Part shown: positions 1 to 11,600 of the stretch, one piece after another | How positions within the stretch are numbered: position 1 is the stretch's first letter | Layout of the letters: the number at the start of each line of letters is the position of its first letter | Assembly: GCA_025980335.1 (NCBI GenBank) | Contig: JAICXO010000013.1 | Location: 1-34,323 of the forward strand | Direction of reading: 5' to 3' | From: Sphingomonas sp. | GTDB lineage: Bacteria; Pseudomonadota; Alphaproteobacteria; Sphingomonadales; Sphingomonadaceae | Length of the DNA: 34,323 nt | Notes under the pieces: model-generated | Database searches by the model: none | What the model saw: the letters and a program-made list of their open reading frames with translations, nothing else | What the model was told of the DNA's origin: nothing | Program-made: the position numbers and the translations under genes

Positions 1-950
<950 letters not shown>

Positions 951-988
951 TCGGCCTTACGCGGCTCGCTTGCCGCGCGCCAGTCCGC

Positions 989-1594
989 TCAGCCGGCGGC
1001 GCGGATGTTCATCGCAACGGAAATGCGCTCGCCCGACCCGTGCCACGGCTCGACGCTGTGCGACAGCCAGCCGGGGAAGAGCACCAACAGTCCTTCGCGC
1101 GGCCTGATCTCGGCCTTGAGCTCCGGGCCCATGTTGCGGAAACGCAGCGTCGGGGCATGCATCCTGAGGGCCGGCATGCGCGGGTCGTGGAGGACGAGCT
1201 GCCCGCCGTCGCCGTCGCCGACACGGACGTAATAGACCGCGGCCCAGTAGGTGCCGCCGTGGACGTGCGGCATGTTGAAGGCGCCGGGTCCGCTGATGTT
1301 GGCCCAGGCTTCGACCCTCCAGCCAGGCGCGCCGCCGTCGCCACGCTGCGCATGCGCACTTGCGAGCGCGAGCGCGCGGGCGATCACCGCGCGGCCCTCC
1401 TCGCCCGACCAGGCGGCGAAATCGTGGCTCGATTGCCAGCCGCCGCGGTTCGAGAGCTTGAGCCCGGAATCTGCGGCCCGCCGCTCGGCAATGGTCCGCC
1501 CGAGAGCGGCATTGAGCGCATCGGCGTCCTGCAGCTCGTCGATTATGACGGGCGTAGCGAACAGCGCGCGCACGCGCCCGGCGTCCGTGGTCAT
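989..1594 (-). CDS. Putative 2OG-Fe(II) oxygenase family protein (201 aa)
   Basis: The protein resembles the small family of putative 2-oxoglutarate/Fe(II) oxygenases often labelled TIGR02466 / 2OG-FeII_Oxy_5. Support: a histidine-rich metal-site candidate NMPHVHGGTYWAAVYYV (His110 and His112), a GQLVLHDPRM strand (Asp137), and a C-terminal LLVLFPGWLSHSVEPW...RISVAMN block (His179, Arg190) matching the closing His and 2OG-binding Arg of double-stranded beta-helix dioxygenases. I cannot decide exactly which His/Asp residues bind iron. Substrate is unknown. The ATG is preceded by GAGGGGC at good spacing. It lies between the thiC riboswitch and an EF-hand gene on the same strand, 65 bases downstream of the latter's stop, so co-transcription with the EF-hand gene is possible. 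Family call fairly sure, function not. Confidence 0.8.
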   Translation of the reverse strand: MTTDAGRVRALFATPVIIDELQDADALNAALGRTIAERRAADSGLKLSNRGGWQSSHDFAAWSGEEGRAVIARALALASAHAQRGDGGAPGWRVEAWANISGPGAFNMPHVHGGTYWAAVYYVRVGDGDGGQLVLHDPRMPALRMHAPTLRFRNMGPELKAEIRPREGLLVLFPGWLSHSVEPWHGSGERISVAMNIRAAG

Positions 1595-1659
1595 GCGCCC
1601 CTCACGCTTCGTCGACCGCAGCGCAGGCGGATGCCGCGCGCTGCCGGTCGCTGCCCAGA

Positions 1660-2217
1660 CTAGCGCTTGCGCGACGCGGTGCGGCTGGTCTGCGCCGCCT
1701 GGCGCTCGGCCGCGCTGATGACGCCGTCATGGTTGGTGTCGAGCTTGTCGAACGTCGCGAGCTTGGGCGCGCGATATTCGTCGAGGCTGATCTTGCCGTC
1801 CTTGTTGCGGTCGAGCTGCTGGAGCGCGGGCTCGCCGTTGGGAGCCGTCGTCGGCGCCTGCGGCGAGGCGGCGAGGAACTCGGCCTTGCTGAGCTGCCCG
1901 TCGTGGTTGGTGTCGAGCTTGTTGAACTCGGCCTCGAAACGCGTCCGCACTGCCGCGGCGCGCTGCTGGAGCATCTTCAGTTCCGCCGCGCTGATCTCGG
2001 CTGCGCTGAGCACGCCGTCGCCGTTGGTGTCCATCGCCTTGAAGCTCGCGTCGAGATCCTTGGTCAGCGCGACGCGCGTGATCGTCTGCTGCGGCTGCGC
2101 AGCCGCCGGCGCGCGCGCAGCGGGCTTCGGAGCCGCGGGCGCAACCGCCGTTGCGAGCGCCGGAGAGCCCGCCGCAACCGCGAGCACCGCGCCGAGCGTG
2201 AAGTAAAGTTTCGCCAA
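1660..2217 (-). CDS. Exported EF-hand calcium-binding protein (four EF-hands)
   Basis: A 185-residue protein with an N-terminal signal-like segment (MAKLYFTLGAVLAVAAGSPALA), an Ala/Pro-rich linker to about residue 45, and four canonical 12-residue EF-hand loops: DTNGDGVLSAAE (63-74), DTNHDGQLSKAE (102-113), DRNKDGKISLDE (136-147) and DTNHDGVISAAE (160-171). All have Asp/Asn at loop positions 1, 3 and 5 and Glu at 12, so all should bind Ca2+. I chose a TTG start at 2217 because it sits 5-8 bases after GGGGAGA and puts the signal segment at the very N-terminus; an upstream in-frame start at 2259 would add 14 unlikely residues. The role is probably periplasmic or extracellular calcium binding or signalling; no partner is proven. 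It is divergent from the giant autotransporter across a shared 397-base spacer. Confidence 0.85.
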   Translation of the reverse strand: MAKLYFTLGAVLAVAAGSPALATAVAPAAPKPAARAPAAAQPQQTITRVALTKDLDASFKAMDTNGDGVLSAAEISAAELKMLQQRAAAVRTRFEAEFNKLDTNHDGQLSKAEFLAASPQAPTTAPNGEPALQQLDRNKDGKISLDEYRAPKLATFDKLDTNHDGVISAAERQAAQTSRTASRKR

Positions 2218-2614
2218 TTCAATCTCCCCTGAACCTGGAGCGGATAATCCCGAGCGCACCCGTAGCGATTCGCTTCAGGCCCGTCGACTGGCGCTGTGTC
2301 GGAGCGGCAACCTTGCTGTGCAGTGAATTCGAAAAAGCACCGGAACCGCACCCACTACCCTCAATTACGCGCGTGCGCGCGCGACCCCCTGTTGCAACAA
2401 GGCCACAAGGGGGGCGACAAAGCGTGACTAATTGCAATTCGGATCAACTTTTCCACTTTGCTTTTCGAGATCATCAGCGATAAGTCATGGTCAGAGGAAT
2501 GTCTCGCCTTGGGGGCGGGCCTGCACGCGTGTAACTGTGCAGACCATCCAAGGGCGGAACACTCCACGGAGTAAACGAGTCCGCGGCCGCGGCTGAAACA
2601 GGGGAATACAACAC
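2218..2614. promoter_or_regulatory. Divergent intergenic region between EF-hand gene and giant autotransporter
   Basis: This 397-base spacer carries the promoters for both flanking genes by position, but I cannot assign -35/-10 boxes with confidence. It is more AT-rich than the flanking genes around 2330-2500. Visible structures: a TGTTGCAACA palindrome (2390-2399), an inverted repeat CTGCAC...GTGCAG (2521-2526 / 2537-2542) and ACTCC-AC-GGAGT (2561-2572), the latter two probably in the 5' leader of the autotransporter mRNA. A CAGGGGA Shine-Dalgarno-like sequence precedes the ATG at 2615. No small gene is convincing here. Confidence 0.5.
2390..2399. promoter_or_regulatory. TGTTGCAACA palindrome, possible operator
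   Basis: A perfect 10-base palindrome lies about 215 bases upstream of the autotransporter start, within an imperfect 16-base symmetrical context (CC-C-palindrome-A-GG). The same 10 bases occur again upstream of the MipA-like gene at 19895-19904. Operator function is inference only. Confidence 0.3.
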
Positions 2615-5600
2615 ATGACGACGACGCAACGGCGTATCGCTCTTCTCACGGGCGCCTCGCTCGCAACGCTGGTCACCGCGGTGCCGGCCTATGCTGCAAA
2701 CGTCACGGTGCCGGACATTCTGCATGTCGGGTTGATTGGCGCCCCTGATGTCACGGATACGTTGACGATCTGCCTCGCGACCGACAATTGCGTGGTCGGA
2801 GGGGAGTTCGGAACGTTCTCGTCGGCCACGCCGGTCGGGTTTGTCGGCGGCCATTTTCCGCCGGTGGTCGAGCAGAGCGCGACTGCGTCGGGTAACGCGA
2901 CGCTCAAGATCGAGAATCTGGGGACGGCATTCGTCGGCGCGACTGAAGTCCTCAACGCCACGGCAGGCGCGGCCCAGGGCACGGTGAACAACTTCACGTC
3001 GGGCGTGATTGCACAGCACGCGCAGGTCGCCGGCGCCGGCAAGCTCACGCTCAGCAACCAGGGCGCAATGAATGTCGGCCTGAACTTCGCGGCCAACGGC
3101 GTGGCGGGCGTCAACGAAGCAATGGCGATCGGCGGAATCGCGCAAACGGCGACGGGCGGCACGTCGGCGGCAATCGCCCTCACAAATTCGTCCCCACTCC
3201 ACGTTGCCGCGAACCTGACCGTCAACGCCGCCGCCGCCGGAACGGCAACGGCGACTCTCGATTTCGGGTTCCGCCAGCACGGCACAGCGACGGGCGCCGT
3301 CGATCTTGGCGTCAACAATAAGTCGACCCTCGCGGCGGTCGGCCACGCTGCCGCCTACGGCACGGTCGCGAACGCGAGCGGCAATCTCGGCACCGGGTTC
3401 GAGCAGACCGGCACCGGAACGGCCGTCAACGTCCACTTCACCAACGCGGCCGGCGCAACCGCCGATTTCAGGGCCTATTCGACGGCGACGGCAACGGTCG
3501 GCAACGCCGTTGCGAATGCCAGCGCGGACGGCGTCCACCAAATCGCCAATGGCACCAACGCCGCGACGGCATCATATGTGAACTACGGCACGCTCGACGT
3601 CGCGGCGACCGCGAACGCGCATTCTCCGGCGCTCGCGAGCGCGAACGCGCACGTCAGCTACGGCATCGACCAGACGGCGCACGTCACCGGCAACGGCGAC
3701 GCGACCGCGCGGGTTGATAACCGCGGGCTGATCGACATCACGGCGATCGCCAATGCCGGCGGCGTTGCCACTGCAACTTACGCGACGGCGATTGCGACGC
3801 CGGCGACGGCGGCCAATGCGAACGCCACTATCGGCAATGGAATCATCCAGCACGCGACCGTCGGCGGCAGCCACGGCAGCGCGGTCGCGGCGGTCACGAA
3901 CCACGCTGGTGACACGATCAACATCAATGCCTCCGCCAACGCGACAGCCTCCGGGCTCGTGCATGCGGTGGCGCAGGTCGGCACCGAAGGTGGCGCCGGG
4001 ATCAAGCAGGATGCTTCTGGGCCGAGCGCGCTCGCGAGCGTGAACAATGCAGGCACGATCAACGTCGGTGCAGCCGCCTACGCGGCGGGAACGCAGGCTG
4101 GCATGCAGACGTCGTCTGTAGCCTTCTCTCTCCCGGGATTCTTCACGGTGATCGACGTTTACCCGATCATGGGCGCGTCCGCGCATGTGAACGCCGGGAT
4201 CGTCCAGGATGCGAACGCAAGCGGCACCTACCAGACGATGGTCGCCGGCAAGCCCGTCATTGTCGTCGGCGATGCGAATGCGACACTGACGAACAGCGGC
4301 ACGCTCAACATTCATGCGACGGCGACTGCGAATGCCACCGCGAACGTCTACAACACGGGCCTTGCGCTCGCGTCGGCCGGAGTCGGCACGGGCGTGAACC
4401 AGCATGCTCATGCCGTGGGCGGGGACGCAACGGCTAGCCTCAACAACGGCGGAACGCTGAACATTACGGCGGCGGCCAATGCCGATGGCGGCATCGTTGC
4501 CGCGACATCGGGTGAGATCTTTGTCGAGTTCGGCTCGCCGTTCAACGACACCCATGCAGCTCCGGGGGCCCGTGCCTCCGTCCACGAGGGCATTCTACAG
4601 TCCGCTACCGCTAACCCGGTCGTGACCGGGACCGGCCTCAATGCAAGCGAGGGCGCCTACAACACGGGAGTGCAGTTCGGTAACGCGCTTGCTTCGCTGA
4701 CTAACGGCGGAACGATCAACATCAACGCGACCGCTCATGGAACAGCCTACGCGTCGGCGCTCGCGTCGGCGGAGGTCGGAGTCGGAATCGACCAGCACGC
4801 CGAAGCCGGAGCGATGGCGATGGGCACCGGCGACACGTCGACGGTGGTCGGTGGCAACGCGCGGGCATCGCTCGCGAACGCGGCGGGCGGGCTGATCAAC
4901 GTCGGCGCGACGGCCTATGCGTCGGGCCAGGTCAGTGGTCTTGCCGGCGCGCATGTGAGCTCGGGCGTCTTCCAGGCGGCGAGTGCGCACGCCGGCAATG
5001 CGTCCGTCGATCTCACGAATGACGGAACCATCGACATCCACGCCAACGCGAGCGGGACGGGGGCGAATGCCTACCATTCCGGGATCGGCGGCGCGGCAGC
5101 GTTCGTCGCGCACGGCATCGGTCAGTATGCGGACGGCCACGGCGGCAACGCCGCGGCAAGCCTCGCCAATGCCGGGACTCTCGACATCACCGCGACGGCG
5201 AATGCCAGCGGCGATTCGGCGCAGGTCACCGACTCCGGCGACCATTATCCGGGCGCCGAGGCGGGAGTCGGAACCGGGATCAACCAGGTCGCGACGGCTC
5301 ACCCGCTGGTGCTTGGCGTCGGTTCCACCGGGAGCGGCAACGAATATGTGACCGCGGCTCAGGCCGGGAACGCATCGGTGTCTCTGACCAACGCGGGCAC
5401 GATCGACATCCATGCCGGTGCGAACGCGAACGCTTATCACTCGGCGTCGGCTTCGGCCGGCATCGGCGCGGGCATTCACCAGCTTGCGCGTGCCGAAACG
5501 ATGACGGTCGGAACCGGCGTCTACACGTCGGTCGTGGGCGGTAACGCTACCGCATACATGACGAACGCTGCGGCCGGCGTGATCAACGTCAGCGCCGCGG

Positions 5601-8600
5601 CGAACGCAGTCGCCGGAAGCGCCGCCAATGCGAAGGCGAGCGTAACTTCGGGCGTCTTCCAGACGGCCTATGCCGGTGCCGGCAACTCGCTCGCGAGCCT
5701 GACCAACAACGGCGCAATCAACATCCGCGCCGGCGCTTACGCGACCGGCAGCAACGCGCACGCGGCTGCGGCGATCAACGGCGGAATCCGGCAGTTCGCC
5801 GGCACGATGACCGAAGGCGGCTTCAGCGAGGGTGGGATTAATGCGCTCGCGGTCCAGGCGACCGCGGGCGGGCCTTATTCGACGGCCGTGATCGTCAACA
5901 ACGGCACGATCAACGTCGACGCGACCGCAGTTGCGCACGCGACCGGGCCGCTCGGCGATAACGCGACGGCAACCGCCGTGGTCAACGGCGGCATCGTCCA
6001 GCACGCCAATGCCGTCGGCGGGAATGCACTGGTCAGCCTGACCGGCACCGGGACGATCGACATCGGCGCGATGGCCAGCGCGGTCGCCGACAGCGGCGTC
6101 GGCAAGGCCAATGCGACGGTCAACACTGCGCTCTCGCAGTCGGCGGTCGCGCATGGCGGAACCGCCTCCGCGATCCTGTCGCAGGCGGGTATCAACATCC
6201 ATGCGAACGCTTATGCGAGCGGCCTGACCGGCGCTTCCGCGCATGCCTCCGTCAACGGCGGCATCGGCCAATATGCGAGCGCCAGCGGGACGGGCAACCA
6301 GGTTGCCAACGTCTCGCTGACGAACGCCGGCGCGCTCAATGTCGTCGCTGCTGCGACGGCGATGGCTCCGGGCCTGACGGTCGTTTCGACCGGGAACGTC
6401 TCGAGCACCCACATCGCCACGCCGGCGGCGCACGCCACGGCCGGTGTCGCCAACGGCATCTGGCAGTCGGCTCACGCCAACCAGGTCACCGAAGGCACGG
6501 TGAAGGCCGGCAAGCCCGGCGCTTACGGCACGGTGACCTACAACTACACCTATGCCGGTGCTGCGGACGCGTCGGCGTCGCTGACCAACAGCGGTGCGAT
6601 CACGATCGGTGCAGACGCACTGGCGTCGGCCGCGTCCGCATTCGCCAATGCGGCGGTTGGGACCGGCATCTATCAGAATGCCCGGGCAACGGGCGGGACT
6701 GCTGCTTATGCGACCGCCGGGCTGTCGAACGGCGCGGCCGGGAGCATCATGGTCGGCGCGGTCGCGTCGGCTCACGGCTCCACGAATGCCGATGCCCACG
6801 CCCGCGTCGGGATGGGCATCGACCAGAACGCCGCCGCCCACATCGACTATGGCACCGCGGTGGCCAGTGCTGCGCTGACCAATGCCGGCGCGATCACCGT
6901 CGGGGCGAGCGCGGTTGCGACCGCGAGCGGGCCTGGCGTGCTCGGCAAGCCGGCAGCGGGCCCGGCGGATGCGTCGGCGCATGTCGGGACCGGCATTTCG
7001 CAGAACGCCTTCGCCAGCGGCCATGGGCTCGCTAGCGTGGTGGTCGGCCTGCGGACCGCGAAGGGCGATTACACGACGTTCGACACCTTCCAGGGTGCCG
7101 GTTCGGCCAGTGTTGCCCTGAACAACAGCGGATCGATCGCGGTCACCGCGAACGCTTCGGCGGCGGGCACGGATGCTTCCGCCACTGCCGACATCGATGA
7201 CGGCATCCGCCAGTTCGCCCACGGCTATGGGGCCAGTGCTGCCAATGCGGTCGCGATGATGACCAATGGCGCGTACGGCACGATGCAGGTGATGGCGAAC
7301 GCCGCGGCAACCGGATCGGATGTCAATGCGGTTGCGCGGGTCGGAACCGGCATCAGCCAGGTTGCGAGCGCAAATGCCACCACCGGGTCGGCAAACGCGG
7401 TTGCGAACATGACGAACGCCGGGGCGATCGCGATCGGTGCGGTCGCGAAGGCCACCGGAACGAGAGCAGACGCAACTGCGCAGGTCACCCGCCAGGCCAT
7501 CTACCAGCAGGCAACGGCAGCGGGCACGGCGGGGACGGCGACTGCCAACATCACCAACAGCGGCAACATCACGATCGACGCGAGCGCGGTTGCGAATGCG
7601 GCCACCGGGTCGGCGCAGGGTTATGCCTGGGTCCGCACCGGGCTGTGGCAGCGGGCGACCGGTGTCGACCACGCGGTCGCATCGATCAGCAACGCCGCCT
7701 ACGGGACGATCGCGATCGGCGCGAACGCCAACGCTTCGGGTCAAAGCGGCGGCTTCGCCGACGCGACCATCGGCGTCGGCCTCGCCCAGAACGCGAACGC
7801 GCACACCGACCAGGTCGGCAGCTACGCGACCGGTTCGATCACCAACAACGGTGCAATCTCGATCGCCGCGAGCGCGAATGCGTTCGGCGGTCGCGAAGGC
7901 GACGCCCAGGCTGGCGCGTTCGTCAGCAACCCGGTGATCCAGACCGCTCACGCCTACAGCAGCGCCGCGGTCAACCTGACCAACAACGGCACGCTCAACA
8001 TCCTCGCCGCGGCGAACGCGTCGGGCGATGAGGGTGCAAGTGCGACTGCGCGCCTCGGTGCTACCACCGAGGGCGGTCTCCGCGCGGTGATCTTCCAGTC
8101 GGCCGGAGCGCGGGGCGACAAGGGCAATGCATCGGTCGGGTTCACCAACACCGGCACGATCGACATTGCCGCCATGGCCAATGCGGTCGGCGGCGAAGAC
8201 GTGTTCGCGAGCGCGCTCGCCTATCACGGCATCGATCAGCGGGCGTTCGGCGGGGCCAGCGGCACGGCCAACGTGACCTTCACCAACGAAGGTCCGCTGA
8301 CGGTCAGCGCCTATGCGAGCGCGCTTGGCGGCGGCGAGGGCACGGCTCTCGCTCATGCGAGCGGCATCCATCAGGTCGCGGCTGCCGGCTCCGGCGCGAT
8401 GGCGAACGTGTACAACACGAACGCGATTGCGGTGTCGGCCACGGCGAACGTCACGGTCGGGAACGCGGCGCACCGCGGCTCCTATGCCCTGGCAAGCGCA
8501 AGCGCGAGCGGCATCAGCCAGAGCGTGTCGGCCGGGCTTCCGACCTCGCACGTCGGGCATGTCACCTATGCAACGCTGACCGCGGCCTACAAGACCTCGT

Positions 8601-11600
8601 CGACGCACAAGGAAGGCTTTGCCCAGGTCAACACCAGCTCGGAGTTCGCTCCGAGCGGACCGGTGGTCGCTACCCTGACCAACACGGGCTCGCTGACGGT
8701 CAACGCCAACGCCAATGCGGTTGGCGAACCGGGAGGCCTCGCCTACGCCGGCGCAACCGCGGTCAACCAGCACGTGTTCGGAAGCAGCGCGGCGGCAACA
8801 GTGATCAACTACGGGACCATTGCGGCGCACGCTTCGGCTGTCGCATCGGCGCTCAACGGTGCTTCTGCCACGGCCGGCGCGGTCGGCATCCGTCAGGATG
8901 TCGTCGCCGGCGGGACGCAGAATACGGTCACCAACCGCGGGCAGGTAACGCTCCACGCTACGGCTTATGGAACGACGATCCAGGCGATGGGTCCGACGAC
9001 CTACGTCACCTCGACGATGACGACGGCGCCGGTTGGACCGGCGACCGCCTTCGTCAGCAACGCGGGTGTGATCGACGTCGCCGCCCACGCCAGCGCGGTC
9101 AACGCCAACGGTGGCCCGGCGATCGGTGCGACCAACACGACTCCTGCCTTCGCCCAGGCTTACGGCCTTGGCGTCGCGCAGAACGCCGCAGGCACGTCGG
9201 TAGCACTGACTGCCAACAACAGCGGCACGATCGACGTAGCGGCCTATGCGACGGCGACCGGCGGCACGGCGGCGTTCGCGTCGGCCGGTGCGCAGGGCAT
9301 CGTGCAGGAGGGCATTGCCGACACGCTCCGGCTGGTAACGCACTCGTCGTTGCAGGCGAGCACGAGGGGCAATGGTCATGTGACCACGGTCATGCTCCCG
9401 GCCAGCTCTTCGGCGACCTACACTGCCGAAGGTCCGGTTAGCGAGACGGTGACCAACACGGGCACCATCAGCGCCCATGCGGCCGCGAATGCGAATGCCG
9501 GCAGCTCTGCAACCGCTGTCGCTTTCGCGACCGGCGTCGTGCAGGCCATCGGCACGACCGGGATGAACGGCGCGACGTCCGCAAGCATGCATGTCGACAA
9601 CGCCGGCCTGATCTCGGCGGCGGCCAACGCCGCAGCCTACGGCACCGCAGCATTCGCCAGCGCGAGTGCGAACGGCGTCCTGCAGCTCGCGAACGCAACC
9701 TCTGCCAACCTCAGCATCGTGAACTACAACACGGTGGCTGCAACCGCGAACGCCCACGCCTACGGCACCGGCTTCGCGAGTGCGACGGCGAACGCCGTCG
9801 GGCTCAAGCAGCTCGCGATGGGGACGGCAGGCCTCTCCGGCGGATCGGCGGTGATCACCAACTACGGCACGATCAACGTCGGCGCGCATGCAAATGCGAC
9901 CGGTGGAAGCGCGGCCAATGCCTACGCGAAGGCGGTTGGCGTCTGGCAGGGTGCGGGAACGCTCCCGCTGACCTTCGACAACGAGGGCGTCGTCAACGTC
10001 AACGCCGCGGCGGTTGCCGCGGGGACGACAGGCTACGCTTCCGCGACGGCGATCGGCTACTTCGGATCGGCCGCTGGCGGCGGGTACGAGACTGCGGCGG
10101 TCGTCAACGCCGGCACGATGAACGTCAGCGCCACGGCGGTCGCTCCGGTGACCGCACATGCGCTGGCCCAGGGCATCGAGGTCAGCAACGCGGCGGTCGG
10201 CGGGGTCGGCCAGCGACTCAACGGCTCGATCACGAACAGCGGCACGCTGAACGTGATGGCGTCGGCGAGCGGCGGCGCGAACAGCTACGCGACGGCGACG
10301 GGCATCGGGGTCGACGGTGGCGTCAACAACATGACGATCACCAACTCGGGCGCGATCAACGTCGACGCGATCACGGCCAATGGCGGCAGCGCGAATGCCT
10401 ACGGCATCCGCGTCGGTACCAACGGCACCGTGACGGCGGGGGCGACGGATGTCGTCACGATCAACAATTCGGGTGACATCATCGCCCGGATCTCGACCGA
10501 TGGCGGCACCACGTTCCAGCGCGGCACGGCGATCGACGTCAGCGGCGCTCCGAACCGGTCGGTCATCAACCTGATGGCCGCGGCGGACACGCCGGCGAAC
10601 ATCTACGGCAATATCGAGCTGCGCAGCGACGCGGACGTGATCAACGTCACGACCGGCGAGACGCTGTTCAACGGCGTGATCAACTCCGGCTGCATGCCTG
10701 CCGGCGGTCCGACCGCGCTGACGCTCGACAATGCGGCGCAGAACGACTGCGGCGTGGGTACGCTCAACATCAACAGCGGAGGCAATCTCCACCTGTTGAA
10801 CGTTGCTGCGGACGGTCCGTCCTATGTGTTCATGAACACGCTCAACATGGGTGCTGACGGCACGATCACCTTCGACCTGCCGGCGCCGGTGGGCGGCGGC
10901 GCGAACGAGCCGATCGGGACCTACCCGCAGATGTTCGTGGATACGGCCAACCTCGACGGCACGATCGTCGCGAACATCGCGGCGCCGGCCAACGGGCTGT
11001 GGGATACGACCACCTACCAGAACGTGATCGATGCCACGACGCGCAACGGCCAGTTCGCAACCTGCACGATCAACGGCCTGCCCGCGGGCTCGCTGCTGAT
11101 CAGCGCCGGGTGCATCTACGACAACGCCGCCAACGTCGACATCGGCATCACTCGGGCGCCGTTCGAAAGCGTTACGGGCCTCAACGGCAACGGCACTGCC
11201 GTCGCCACGGGCCTCGACAGCTACTTCAACGTCAATCTGACGGGCGGGGCTGCGACGATGTTCGCCGACCTGTTCACGATCAGCAACGCGGCGAACTACA
11301 ACACCGCGCTGAACATGCTGTCGGGATCGGTCTATGCGAACTACCTGAACTCGTTCCCGAGCCTGGGTGTTCACGAGAACGACCTGACCGACCACGCGAC
11401 GAACTGCGAGATCCCGGCGCTTGCCGGATCGGTACTCGAGTGCCGTGCGTCCTCGCCGATCCACATCTGGGGTCAGGTCGACTACCAGACGCGGAAGGCG
11501 GACGGCGACATCGAAGCCGGATCGACCAGGTCGAAGCGGTTCACCGGCCTGCTCGGGGTGGATGCGAACGTCGGCAACGCAGCGATCGTCGGTGTGGATG

